DNA from: an archaeon
GTDB taxonomy: Archaea; Thermoproteota; Nitrososphaeria; Nitrososphaerales; Gagatemarchaeaceae
DNA: 64,000 nucleotides
Assembly: GCA_021823325.1 (NCBI GenBank)
Contig: JAKAOG010000001.1
Location: 62,001 to 126,000, forward strand
Direction: 5' to 3'
Shown: piece after piece, positions 7,809 through 15,956 of the stretch
Layout of the letters: every line of letters begins with the position of its first letter
Numbering within the stretch: position 1 is the stretch's first letter
Notes under the pieces: model-generated
The model's database searches: none
The model's input: only the letters and a program-made list of their open reading frames with translations
Told to the model about the DNA's origin: nothing
Position numbers and translations under genes: made by a program

Positions 7809-8285
7809 TTGCCGGAGTCCTTGTTCCTCGGGGACATAACGGGTTTCGCTGCGCTGGCCTTCCTGTGCCTTTCCGCTTTCATGATGGCCTTCAGGGCGAA
7901 GTTAGTGACGCTGTCAGGGGGGACCGCGCCCCTCAGGAACGCTCACGTCATCGTCTCGCTCCTGGGGACGGTGTTCCTCGCCCTCCACATCGGGATCCTG
8001 TTCAACCTCCCGGTGACCATACCGCTCGACCTGGGGTACGGCGCGTTCGCGCTGGGGTTGTTCCTGTGGGCGACCGGCATCGGCTTTCTTGAGCGCAACA
8101 GGGACTCCTACTTTCTCCATGGATCGACGGCGGTGGCCCTTGTCGCCCTCGTCGTCGTACATGCTGCGTCTTCAGGGATTAACTTCCCCGAGTACGTAGC
8201 CGTTCCCGCGTTGATTGCCTCAGGTTCGATTGCACTGTTAAGCGGCGCGTTAACCATTAAGAGGCCGCGCCCGAAAGCCAGGTGA
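7809..8285 (+). CDS. Cytochrome b-like four-helix membrane protein with paired heme histidines
   Basis: 158 residues, TTG start, with four to five hydrophobic helices. Two helices each carry a pair of His 14 residues apart: AHVIVSLLGTVFLALHI (about residues 46-60) and LHGSTAVALVALVVVHAA (about 98-112). Four such ligands in two helices suit two stacked b-type hemes across a membrane, as in cytochrome b and ferric-reductase-like domains. The stop overlaps the start of the Rieske gene by 4 bp, so the two products are probably partners in quinol oxidation. It is far shorter than a normal cytochrome b (about 380-420 residues). A ferric-reductase-like protein is the alternative. Confidence 0.7.
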   Translation: MPESLFLGDITGFAALAFLCLSAFMMAFRAKLVTLSGGTAPLRNAHVIVSLLGTVFLALHIGILFNLPVTIPLDLGYGAFALGLFLWATGIGFLERNRDSYFLHGSTAVALVALVVVHAASSGINFPEYVAVPALIASGSIALLSGALTIKRPRPKAR

Positions 8286-8758
8286 CAAAATCGGACAGGC
8301 GCGACTTCATCAGGAGGCTGTCGATGACCGCCGTGTTCGGGATCATCGGGGCCTTCGCCTACATCGAAGCTTTTGCCAAGATCGGAGAGCAGGCGCAGTA
8401 CAGCCTTCTCCAGTCCGGTACCGCAGCAGGAACGCAGCAGGCTCCTACAGGATACGTGTATGTCGCCCCTTTGTCTGCCCTGTCGGCCAAGACTTCAGCC
8501 TACTTCGACCACCCTTCCCACGGGTCTTCGATCCTGGTGAATTTCGGTGGGCAGTGGAAGGCGTTCAGCGCCATCTGCACCCATGCGGGGTGCACGGTCG
8601 ACTACACCGGCTCGTCGATCTTCTGCCCGTGTCATTCAGGGAGCTTCAGCCCGTCCAACGGGAGCGTCCAGGGCGGTCCTCCCCCGTCTCCGCTCCCCGA
8701 GTACGGAGTGGTGATACAGTCAGGGGACCTCTACGTCAGCCAGGCCATCATCAACTGA
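8282..8758 (+). CDS. Rieske [2Fe-2S] protein, quinol-oxidising complex type
   Basis: 158 residues, GTG start overlapping the previous stop (GTGA). The N-terminus DRRDFIRRL with a hydrophobic segment after it is a twin-arginine signal and anchor. The cluster ligands are in CTHAGC (about residues 97-102) and CPCHSG (about 113-118), the C-x-H...C-x2-H pattern with the extra disulphide cysteines of bc1/b6f-type proteins. The Gly-Pro-rich loop after the second box is present (GGPPPSPLPEY). It would take electrons from quinol with the adjacent cytochrome b-like protein and pass them to an outer carrier such as the cupredoxin at 3170. Confidence 0.9.
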   Translation: MTKSDRRDFIRRLSMTAVFGIIGAFAYIEAFAKIGEQAQYSLLQSGTAAGTQQAPTGYVYVAPLSALSAKTSAYFDHPSHGSSILVNFGGQWKAFSAICTHAGCTVDYTGSSIFCPCHSGSFSPSNGSVQGGPPPSPLPEYGVVIQSGDLYVSQAIIN

Positions 8759-8771
8759 ATACGAGCACGGG

Positions 8772-9902
8772 TCAGTCTCTTCGAAGAGCGGGGGTCGCGT
8801 AGATCAGGGTCGCATCTGCGTTCCCCAGCGCCTTCTTCATCGCTTTGAAGGAGTCCTGGTCTTCCCTGGAGCAGACGATTACCACGTTGTGCTTCAACGG
8901 GTCAAACGCCTCTCGGCCCCCTTTGACCCTCGAACCTGAGACCACCTCCACGTCTGTCACGTAGTCCCTCAGCCGCTGCTGGATGCTCTCGGCGACCTGA
9001 AGCCTTTCCCCCCTCATCTCGTACTTGTCGAGGTTCCAGAGAAGGGAGATCTTGGTCCTGCTGGCCTTCAGTTGCTTCTCCTTGAGCACCTCCCTTGTCT
9101 CGTCCACGACGTATCGCACGTAGTTGTCGAAGCTCTTCAGCGTGGCTCCCGCCAGATACGCGATTGACTCTCCAGTCTCTTCGCTGGCTTGGATTGCTTT
9201 CAACTCGAACAGATATTTCGAGAATTCGTCCAAGTACACCTCGGCCTTCCGCTGCAGGGATACCTTAGCCTCGCGCGCTCGCCTCGCCATCTCGATCTCG
9301 GTCACCGACTCCACCGCCGCTTCCATGACCCCTGCGGCGTACTCCAGTTCGGCAGAGAAGACATTCTGAGAATTGAGGGAGTAGCCCAGCCCGGTGAGCG
9401 GACCCTTGTCCATCAACCCCGCCGCGGACACCACCGCAGGCTTCTGCTCTCTCGGTCTCAGGGGAAGGTACGCATAGGTCAGCGTCGAACCTACCTGCAA
9501 CCCCGTCTGTTTCTCTACGAGCATGATGTTCTCCGAGTTACCGCCGGGACCAGTCGGGAGAGAGTTGACGAGTGTCACCCCCTTCGAGAGGTACTTCGAG
9601 AGTTCGCGCATCTTTGACACAGCCTCGATGAGGGTCTCGTCAGACGGTCGCCTCAGCTTGGGGGTGAAGAAGATCACCTGGGCCTCGCCGAGCACCTGTT
9701 CGAGCGGCTTGAAGCTAAGCAGCGGCTCTTCGGCCATGACCTCCTGGAGGTTGGGGTTCTTCTTCAGGAACCCCGGCTCTATGTCCATGGCCATCTGAAG
9801 GGTCTCGTCGACGATCGTCACCTGGGCCCTGTCGACAAGGTCCGCAGCCAATCGGTATGCTTCGCTCGTAAGCCCATACATCGCGACCTTGATCTTTGGC
9901 AA
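8772..9902 (-). CDS. Rossmann-fold protein, distantly nucleotide-sugar dehydrogenase-like
   Basis: About 376 residues from a TTG at 9902; the open frame runs further upstream but there overlaps the divergent gene. The N-terminus has a Rossmann beta-alpha-beta (KIKVAMYGLTSEAYRLAADL then VTIVDE). A long helical region with many Lys, Glu and Arg follows, and then a C-terminal segment (HNVVIVCSREDQDSFKAMKK) like the UDP-binding domain of UDP-glucose/GDP-mannose dehydrogenases. The usual GxGxxG is altered and no catalytic Cys motif is clear, so enzyme activity is uncertain. It is convergent with the Rieske gene and divergent from a DUF354 gene, which again suggests glycan metabolism. Confidence 0.5.
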   Translation of the reverse strand: MPKIKVAMYGLTSEAYRLAADLVDRAQVTIVDETLQMAMDIEPGFLKKNPNLQEVMAEEPLLSFKPLEQVLGEAQVIFFTPKLRRPSDETLIEAVSKMRELSKYLSKGVTLVNSLPTGPGGNSENIMLVEKQTGLQVGSTLTYAYLPLRPREQKPAVVSAAGLMDKGPLTGLGYSLNSQNVFSAELEYAAGVMEAAVESVTEIEMARRAREAKVSLQRKAEVYLDEFSKYLFELKAIQASEETGESIAYLAGATLKSFDNYVRYVVDETREVLKEKQLKASRTKISLLWNLDKYEMRGERLQVAESIQQRLRDYVTDVEVVSGSRVKGGREAFDPLKHNVVIVCSREDQDSFKAMKKALGNADATLIYATPALRRD

Positions 9903-9931
9903 AACCTGCTCGGGGCTCGCAGCCCGTTTGG

Positions 9932-9940
9932 TATTATACT
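9932..9940. promoter_or_regulatory. TATA-like element between divergent Rossmann and DUF354 genes
   Basis: TATTATACT. It is about 34 nt from the minus-strand TTG at 9902. The plus-strand TTG at 10000 lies further away but has a GAGG 7 nt upstream that can act as a ribosome binding site. Confidence 0.35.
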
Positions 9941-9999
9941 TTGAAACAAGGGCAAACGGATTAGTATCAAGACCTGGGCCGACTCTGCGAGGAACCGAG

Positions 10000-11052
10000 T
10001 TGCGCGTCTGGTTCGACGTTCTTACGCCCAAGCAGGTGCTGTTCTTCGGGCCCATTATCAGGAGCCTCAGTGACTCAGGCGCAGAGGTCCTGGCCACCTC
10101 GCGAAGATACCGTGAAGTCGGACCCCTCGCCGAAAGGTCGGGGCTGAAGCTCGAATATGTCGGAGACCGGGGTCGCAGGGGTGAGGAGGACCAGCTTCTG
10201 GCCGCGACCAGGCGGCAAGCTGAGATGATACCACTGGTCAGAGACTTCCGACCGCAGGCCGCAGTTTCGATAGCTTCAGCGGTCTGTGCGCGGATAGCCT
10301 TCGGCCTGAAAGTCAAGCACGTCGCTGTGAACGACTCTCCTCACTCAGAAGTCGCAGGGAGGCTCTCGATCCCGCTTAGCCATCACCTGCTTTGCCCTTG
10401 GGTAATCCCATATGCTGCCTGGAAGCGTTTTGGAATCGGAAAGGACCAGGTCACGACATATCACGCTCTTGACCCCGCCGCCTGGCTAAAGCGGGCCCCT
10501 CTCCCCGGCCCGGTACCAAAGCTCAGGACCGGGAGGAAGACAATCACCGTCAGGGTTCAGGAGAGCGACGCCCCCTATCTTGCGAGTGCAGATGCGAAGT
10601 GGGTTGACACCGTCCTGACGTCGCTCCTCGGGGCGTTCCCCGACGCCAACCTGGTGGCTCTATGCAGGTATGACTTCCAGGTGGAGGAGATAAGGAGAAA
10701 ATTCGGCTCGAGGTGGATCGTCCCCGGCGAGGTCGTCAGCGGCCACGACCTTCTCTCCTCTACAGACCTGTTCGTCGGGATGGGTGGGACGATGAACGCC
10801 GAAGCCGCCTTGATGGGCGTGCCGACCATATCCGCGTTTCAGGGGGCGCTCTACACTGACAGGTACCTTGGCTCTGTGGGCCTTCTATCCAAGGCGCTCA
10901 CGCCTGCCGCCCTTCTCTCAGAGGCGAAGAGACTGTTGAACTCGACGTCCAGGAAACGCTACGCTTCCAAGGCAAAGCGAACGCTCGACGCAATGGACGA
11001 CCCTGTTCCAAAGATAGCAGGATTCATCAGAAAGACTGCCAATCAAGCCTAA
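10000..11052 (+). CDS. DUF354-family predicted glycosyltransferase
   Basis: About 350 residues. Its beginning LRVWFDVLTPKQVLFFGPI is the typical start of the DUF354 family, which has the two-Rossmann GT-B fold related to UDP-GlcNAc 2-epimerase. Further family segments are VNDSPHS, YHALDPAAWLKR, FVGMGGTMNAEAALMGVPTIS and the C-terminal YTDRYL region. These proteins sit in archaeal polysaccharide loci but their exact reaction is unproven. The TTG at 10000 gives the expected N-terminus and has GAGG 7 nt before it; the upstream codons of the frame lack family similarity. tRNA-Gln follows 28 bp downstream. Confidence 0.8.
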   Translation: MRVWFDVLTPKQVLFFGPIIRSLSDSGAEVLATSRRYREVGPLAERSGLKLEYVGDRGRRGEEDQLLAATRRQAEMIPLVRDFRPQAAVSIASAVCARIAFGLKVKHVAVNDSPHSEVAGRLSIPLSHHLLCPWVIPYAAWKRFGIGKDQVTTYHALDPAAWLKRAPLPGPVPKLRTGRKTITVRVQESDAPYLASADAKWVDTVLTSLLGAFPDANLVALCRYDFQVEEIRRKFGSRWIVPGEVVSGHDLLSSTDLFVGMGGTMNAEAALMGVPTISAFQGALYTDRYLGSVGLLSKALTPAALLSEAKRLLNSTSRKRYASKAKRTLDAMDDPVPKIAGFIRKTANQA

Positions 11053-11080
11053 ATCACCACCACTGCGTGCTTTACACTGC

Positions 11081-11154
11081 AGCCCGGTCGTCTAGTTGGT
11101 CAAGGATGCTGGCCTTTGGAGCCGGCGACCCTGGTTCGAATCCAGGCCGGGCTA
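11081..11154 (+). tRNA. tRNA-Gln(TTG)
   Basis: Acceptor AGCCCGG/CCGGGCT with discriminator A, anticodon stem CTGGC/GCCGG around CTTTGGA (anticodon TTG), T arm CCTGG-TTCGAAT-CCAGG. 74 nt, no intron and no encoded CCA. Confidence 0.93.
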
Positions 11155-11164
11155 TCTTTTTCTT
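11155..11164 (+). terminator. Oligo-T terminator after tRNA-Gln
   Basis: The tRNA is followed directly by TCTTTTTCTT, the T-rich signal archaeal RNA polymerase stops at. Confidence 0.5.
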
Positions 11165-11242
11165 GCCGAGCGCACCGCTAGAAGACGCGCAGTTCCATCC
11201 ATGAGTCGGGCCCTTTGAGCGTCGTGTGCAGCCTAATCTGCC

Positions 11243-12028
11243 CTATGCCCCGCCGAGGGAGACGATGAGATCGGTGGCGAAGCCGAGGCAGAGCCCGAGG
11301 AATATCCCGCTCATCATCAGTCCGCTGCTGTACCGCCTGCGGCCAGTGTTGAACATCAACATTGTGACATAGACCAGAGCGCCTCCGGCCAGAGCGAGGA
11401 AGAAGACATAGGCGTACGGAGAATACGAAACGCTCCCTACCAGTGTCCCTATGAGCGTCGGGACCCCGCCTATGAACAACACCTTTGCAAGGAATGAGAT
11501 CTTCGGACTCTTTTCCGAGCCGACTAGAGGCGCAGTGATGCCGAACCCTTCAGTGGCGTTGTGGGCAGCGAACCCCACTGCAAGGACAACGCCCAGCCCC
11601 ACCAGCCCTGCAGCGAACGACTGTCCTATGGCGAGCCCTTCGCTCAGGTTGTGCGCCCCTATGCCAAGGGCGGTCATGGTGGAGACCTTAGCAGGCGTCA
11701 CCGCGTCCTGGCCCTGCCCCATGTAACGCCTCTCATAGACGACCAGCCCAAGTAGACCTATGCTTATCCCCGCGAACATCAGGATAAGATATGCAACCGC
11801 ATCAGATGCAGACCCCGCCCCCTGGTAGGCGGCCACCGCAGCGCCGGTCGTGGTGTCCCACGCGTGGCTGAAGACGTCCACTATCAGGAACATCAGTATG
11901 CCTACCGCGAACGCGTTGAGGAACCCCCTGACCTTGTCACCTATCCCTAGAAGGACTATCGGCAGGCCCAGGAATATGGTGAAACCGGCGAAGCCGCCTA
12001 TGAGGGCGAGCTCGAGTAGGTCGGCCAT
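11243..12028 (-). CDS. ZIP-family divalent metal transporter
   Basis: 261 residues with about eight transmembrane helices. Helix IV has HNLSEGLAIG and helix V has HNATEGFG, the metal-binding HN-x-x-E motifs of ZIP transporters. A short intracellular loop precedes them (RRYMGQGQDAVTP) but is not His-rich. The protein should bring zinc, iron or manganese into the cytoplasm. The ATG at 12028 is about 31 nt below a perfect 14-bp palindrome that overlaps the presumed TATA box, so metal-responsive repression is likely. The 80 bp between its stop and the tRNA-Gln terminator hold nothing I can name. Confidence 0.88.
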   Translation of the reverse strand: MADLLELALIGGFAGFTIFLGLPIVLLGIGDKVRGFLNAFAVGILMFLIVDVFSHAWDTTTGAAVAAYQGAGSASDAVAYLILMFAGISIGLLGLVVYERRYMGQGQDAVTPAKVSTMTALGIGAHNLSEGLAIGQSFAAGLVGLGVVLAVGFAAHNATEGFGITAPLVGSEKSPKISFLAKVLFIGGVPTLIGTLVGSVSYSPYAYVFFLALAGGALVYVTMLMFNTGRRRYSSGLMMSGIFLGLCLGFATDLIVSLGGA

Positions 12029-12052
12029 TGCTTGAGACCTTCGACCACCGAG

Positions 12053-12066
12053 ATAACATATGTTAT
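12053..12066. promoter_or_regulatory. Perfect 14-bp palindrome, candidate operator of the ZIP gene
   Basis: ATAACATATGTTAT is its own reverse complement and lies 25-38 nt upstream of the ZIP ATG, on top of the expected TATA position. A dimeric repressor such as a DtxR/MntR- or Fur-type metal sensor would block transcription there. The regulator is not in this window. Confidence 0.55.
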
Positions 12067-12136
12067 AACCGTTTAACCTAATTTCAGACCATTTGCCTGG
12101 AAACCTTAATGTCGATGAACGGGCTTTCTATCCTGA

Positions 12137-13228
12137 TTGTCGCCAGACCCCAGGCTGACAGTTCCCTCAGGTAAGGAGGCAGAGCTTTACCGAGACCTTT
12201 CAGGAGGTAAGGTACAGTGCACCGCCTGCGCGCGGCTCTGCCAGATAGGAGAAGGGCAGGTGGGACTGTGCGGCGTCCGCGGAGTCGTCGGGGGGAAACT
12301 CTACCTCCTCGTCTACGGCCGGGTGATGGCGGGGCACATCGACCCGATTGAGAAGAAGCCTGTCGTCCACTACCGGCCAGGCTCCAAGATATTCTCTCTC
12401 GCTACCAGTGGTTGTAACTGGCTTTGTCGTTACTGCCAGAACTACGACATCAGCCAGAGGAGGAAGATCGAGGGGACTGAGGCGGCGCCAGGCGACATGG
12501 TGGCCCAGGCTGTCGCGCACGGCTGCGAAGGAATGGCGTACACCTACAACCAGCCGACAATTTTCATGGAGTACGCCCGCGACGTGGGGAAGCTTGCGAG
12601 GTCGAAGGGGCTCTTCAACATATTCGTCTCCAACGGCTACGACACGCCTGAGACCGTTGCGATGATGGACGACTTCCTCGACTGCATCACCGTCGACTTC
12701 AAGGGGAGCGGAGAGACGAAGTTCGTCCGGAGCTACATCGGCATTCCCGACGCCGGCCCCATCTATCAGACCTTGAAGGAGATCCAGCGCCGGGGCAAGG
12801 TCCACATCGAGGTCACAGATCTGATAGTCCCAGGGGTCGGCGAGTCGCTGGAAGAGGCGGCGAAGATGTGCAGGTGGATATACGACAACCTCGGGCCAGA
12901 CACGCCAGTCCACTTCCTTAGGTTCCACCCCGACTACAAGATGATGGATCTTCCCTGGACTCCGGTGGAGACCCTTGAGAAGCATGTCAGGGTCGGAAGA
13001 GATGCGGGGTTGGATTACGTCTACATCGGGAACGTCCCAGGGCACCCCGACGAAAGCACCTACTGCCCCGGATGCAAGTCGGTCCTCATCAAGAGATACG
13101 GCTACGAGATCCTCGAGTACAACCTGGACCAAAACAGCAAGTGCAAGACCTGCGGATACAAGACCCCCATCGTAGGGCCCCTCAGCAAGTCCTTCGCCGG
13201 CGACCGGTTCCTATCCGTGATCAGTTAG
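12137..13228 (+). CDS. amrS: AmrS, AmmeMemoRadiSam-system radical SAM protein
   Basis: 363 residues from a TTG with a TATA-like CCTTAAT about 28 nt upstream. The radical SAM cluster motif is SGCNWLCRYCQN (C-x3-C-x2-C) near residue 95. The N-terminal CTACARLCQIGEGQVGLCG Cys motif and the C-terminal CPGC...CKTCGY pair are typical of AmrS. This protein is conserved with AmmeMemo partners in archaea and bacteria; the reaction is unsettled and the other partners are not in this window. It overlaps the convergent thioredoxin reductase gene by 8 bp. Confidence 0.9.
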   Translation: MSPDPRLTVPSGKEAELYRDLSGGKVQCTACARLCQIGEGQVGLCGVRGVVGGKLYLLVYGRVMAGHIDPIEKKPVVHYRPGSKIFSLATSGCNWLCRYCQNYDISQRRKIEGTEAAPGDMVAQAVAHGCEGMAYTYNQPTIFMEYARDVGKLARSKGLFNIFVSNGYDTPETVAMMDDFLDCITVDFKGSGETKFVRSYIGIPDAGPIYQTLKEIQRRGKVHIEVTDLIVPGVGESLEEAAKMCRWIYDNLGPDTPVHFLRFHPDYKMMDLPWTPVETLEKHVRVGRDAGLDYVYIGNVPGHPDESTYCPGCKSVLIKRYGYEILEYNLDQNSKCKTCGYKTPIVGPLSKSFAGDRFLSVIS

Positions 13229-14165
13229 CCAGGGGAGCTTCGAGCTTCTGTTTGACGAACTTCTCTGCGTCCAGGAGCGCCTTGCACCCGTCGGCAGCCG
13301 CTGTTATCGCCTGCCTGTAGCGGAAATCATGGACGTCCCCCGCCACGAAGACCCCTGGGACGCTGCTCTCGGTCCCATTGTGCAGGGCCACGTAGCCTTT
13401 CTGGTCGAGCTCAACCTGTCCCCTGAATATCTCTGTGTTCGGGTCATACCCGATGGCTACGAACACCCCATCCAGCTGGATGTCTCCCTCCTTTCCGGTC
13501 TTCAGGTTCCTGACCTTCACCCCGCTCACCTTTCCGTCGCCCAATACCTCGGTCACGGCGGAGTCCCACACGAAGCTGACCTTCGGATTCGAGAGGGCCT
13601 CCTTCTTCAGCGCTGCGTTGGCCCTGAGCTCGTCTCTACGGTGTATCACCTGCACGGAAGTGGCGAACTTCGTCAGGAACGTCGCTTCTTCCAAGGCTGT
13701 GTCCCCCCCGCCGACCACCGCGACCTTCTTCCCTCTGAAGAAGAAGGCGTCGCACACCGCGCAGTTGGAGACCCCCTTCCCCATCAGCTTCATCTCTGAT
13801 GGGAGGTTGAGGCGCCTCGGGTTCGCCCCGGTGGCGATGATCACCGAAAGCGCGCGCGTGACCCCTGACCCTGTGTAGACCTCCAACGGATACGTCTTGA
13901 AGTTCACCTTCACCACGTCTTCCTGGACAAGCCGCGCTCCGAGCCTCTCCGCCTGGGACTTCATCCGAGAGATCAGGTCGGGCCCAAGGACGGGGTCAGG
14001 GAACCCCGGAAAGTTCTCTACTTCGCTTGTGAGCATGAGCTGGCCCCCATACTTCGTCCCCATGAACACGAGTGGGTCGAGGTCGGCCCTGCATCCGTAG
14101 ATGGCCGCAGTGAGCCCTGCAGGCCCGGAACCAATGATCACTAACTTCTCAGCTTTTGCTTCCAT
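13221..14165 (-). CDS. trxB: Thioredoxin reductase
   Basis: 314 residues. FAD-binding GSGPAG near residue 12, the redox-active pair in CAVC near residue 136, the NADPH-binding GGGDTALEEA near 153 and the FAD-contacting GVFVAGDV near 274 are all in order. It reduces thioredoxin or glutaredoxin-like proteins using NADPH. The HRR motif (IHRRDELRA) that favours NADPH is present. The ATG at 14165 is clear. It is convergent with amrS; the divergent neighbour region holds the ribophorin-like gene on the same strand upstream. Confidence 0.93.
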   Translation of the reverse strand: MEAKAEKLVIIGSGPAGLTAAIYGCRADLDPLVFMGTKYGGQLMLTSEVENFPGFPDPVLGPDLISRMKSQAERLGARLVQEDVVKVNFKTYPLEVYTGSGVTRALSVIIATGANPRRLNLPSEMKLMGKGVSNCAVCDAFFFRGKKVAVVGGGDTALEEATFLTKFATSVQVIHRRDELRANAALKKEALSNPKVSFVWDSAVTEVLGDGKVSGVKVRNLKTGKEGDIQLDGVFVAIGYDPNTEIFRGQVELDQKGYVALHNGTESSVPGVFVAGDVHDFRYRQAITAAADGCKALLDAEKFVKQKLEAPLAN

Positions 14166-14222
14166 ATGCAGGTCTAATGCGCTGTTTCCGCTTCATAAAT
14201 CTGCCCCCGGCATGCGCCGGCG

Positions 14223-15899
14223 CTAGAGCAGCTTCGCTTCTCTCTGTACCGTGTGCAGCTCGTCCGAGAGCTGGTTCAGGGCTCTTTCAAGCCTCTTGGT
14301 GTACTGCGGGAGCAACCTGTCAAAGACTTCCTTCCTCATCTGCTTCAGGTAGTACTGCTGGTAGAGGTTCAGCTTGTCCTTGGTCGCCCTGTCGACCTCC
14401 CTCTCGGTCGCCTGCATCTGGTTGACGACTTCGGAGAACCTCTGGCTCGTGGCCTTCTGCTTTACCTCGTTGAGCCGCGCAAGCGCCTTGCTCCTGAATG
14501 TGTCTACCTTCCCCCTGAGCTCGTCGAAGTACGCCTTGTCCAGCTCGCTGGAGTCCTTCGACGCGATCTCCTGCCAGATGCCGTTGATGAGGCTGGTCTT
14601 CTCGTCGAAGGCATTGACCATAGCTTCGGCCTGCTCGGACGACGCCTCTGCTTCTTCCTCTTCGTCGCTTGCCGCCTCCGCTGAGGTCGTTCGTGAAGCG
14701 AAGAGCCCGATGAGCAACAGCATGAAAAGCACCGAAGCTACCGGTATCCCTCCCTCAAGGAACCATCCAGCGGACAGGCCGTAGGAGAAGGTGGTGCTCC
14801 CGGTCTGCCACGGCGTGACGGACGTCAGGTTCGTCGGAGAACCCTCGGACACCCTGGCGCTCGGAGGCATAGAGATCGTGATGCTGTATGAATCGGCGAA
14901 CGCGTTCACTGGAGGGGCGTCGGGGATCTTCAGCGTCACCTGACCGCCGGATACCGAATAGTAATTCGAGCCGAGAGGATACTGGTAGGTCAGAGTGAAG
15001 TTGGTGCTCGCCGGGACCCCGTCGCTAGGATAGCCTACGACGAAAGTGGCCAAGTCGATCGCTCCGCTGGATAGGGCGAGGGTGAAGGGCGGGAGCAGCA
15101 CAGGCTCGTCCGCGGTAGCAGTCACGATCGTCACCTGGGCGGACGGCAGGGTAAGCGACGCGACGTAGATCTGCGAAAGCGGGATTGTCCCGAGGTTCTC
15201 GAACTGTATTTCGTCCGTCACGAGCGGGGTCCCGCTTGACGAGGCGGTTATCGTCCGCTTCTCCGAGAAGACATGGAGTGGATTGAAGTCTTCGGTCGTG
15301 GAAGAGGCGACAGCTCTGACAGAGGTCACGGCGCCGGGGGTGGCGTTGGTGACGCTCGAAGAGTAGGTGTTGTTGCTCCCGAGGAGCGTGGGGGTGAGCC
15401 CCAGAGGAGCCGAGGTGAACTCGGTAGAGACGGGCATCTGGACGATGTTCGCTAATCTCCCGACCTCAAGGTTGATCGAAGGAGAGGAGAGGGTAAGGAC
15501 TTCGAGGCTTCCGTTCTTGGACGTCGAGACGACGTTGTTCGCCAGCACGCTGAGCATGAAAGTGGCGTTGCCCCCCGCCTGTATCGACTGGCTTCCTGTG
15601 ACCGTGAACGGACCTCCAGTAGGGGATGATCCGGTGGAAAAGCCCGAGCTGATGGTCGAAGCGACGATGTCAGATGACAGGTTCCCGAACCCTATGGTCA
15701 TGCTCGGGACTTGGATGGCGGACGTCCCGTTGTTCACGACCAAGATTGTCTCGTTGACAGTCGCAAACCCATATCGGTTCAGGGTATAGACGCTTTTGAC
15801 GCTCACCTGGGAGGTGCCCTGGGCGACCGCGGTCCCCATGACCGGGAGCACGGACAGGACGAGAAAGAGCAGGAGCGACGCTGCTACTAGGCGTTTCAA
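14223..15899 (-). CDS. Ribophorin I (OST1)-like type I membrane protein with cytosolic coiled coil
   Basis: 558 residues, TTG start. A signal peptide (residues 1-27) leads into about 350 residues of outward-facing beta-rich sequence with many N-x-S/T sites, one helix at about 380-401, an acidic linker (EEEEAEASSEQAEA) and a 120-residue Lys/Glu/Arg-rich helical tail. Two beta domains, one helix and a cytosolic helical domain of about 150 residues are the layout of eukaryotic ribophorin I. Short segments also look alike, such as VKSVYTLNRYGFATVNETI at the start and TYQYPLGSNYYSVSGGQVTL before the helix. That relation is inference. If true it would be an oligosaccharyltransferase accessory subunit. 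Otherwise it is an unknown surface protein. Confidence 0.55.
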   Translation of the reverse strand: MKRLVAASLLLFLVLSVLPVMGTAVAQGTSQVSVKSVYTLNRYGFATVNETILVVNNGTSAIQVPSMTIGFGNLSSDIVASTISSGFSTGSSPTGGPFTVTGSQSIQAGGNATFMLSVLANNVVSTSKNGSLEVLTLSSPSINLEVGRLANIVQMPVSTEFTSAPLGLTPTLLGSNNTYSSSVTNATPGAVTSVRAVASSTTEDFNPLHVFSEKRTITASSSGTPLVTDEIQFENLGTIPLSQIYVASLTLPSAQVTIVTATADEPVLLPPFTLALSSGAIDLATFVVGYPSDGVPASTNFTLTYQYPLGSNYYSVSGGQVTLKIPDAPPVNAFADSYSITISMPPSARVSEGSPTNLTSVTPWQTGSTTFSYGLSAGWFLEGGIPVASVLFMLLLIGLFASRTTSAEAASDEEEEAEASSEQAEAMVNAFDEKTSLINGIWQEIASKDSSELDKAYFDELRGKVDTFRSKALARLNEVKQKATSQRFSEVVNQMQATEREVDRATKDKLNLYQQYYLKQMRKEVFDRLLPQYTKRLERALNQLSDELHTVQREAKLL

Positions 15900-15926
15900 G
15901 CGAGTTACGCCATCGCCGCTACGTTC

Positions 15927-15936
15927 TTATTTTAAG
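15927..15936. promoter_or_regulatory. TATA-like element shared by gcvPA and the ribophorin-like gene
   Basis: TTATTTTAAG on the plus strand is near-symmetric (CTTAAAATAA on the other). It is centred 26 nt before the gcvPA ATG at 15957 and about 32 nt from the minus-strand TTG at 15899, so it may drive both genes. Confidence 0.45.
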
Positions 15937-15956
15937 CGTTTTTCGGCCAATGAGAA

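Noticed and set aside
9903-10316. N-terminal extension of the Rossmann-fold gene
   Set aside because: The open frame continues but is low in family similarity and overlaps the DUF354 gene; the TTG at 9902 starts the Rossmann fold.
12200-13132. 310-codon minus-strand open frame
   Set aside because: It is the mirror of amrS on the opposite strand; amrS has clear motifs and this frame has none.
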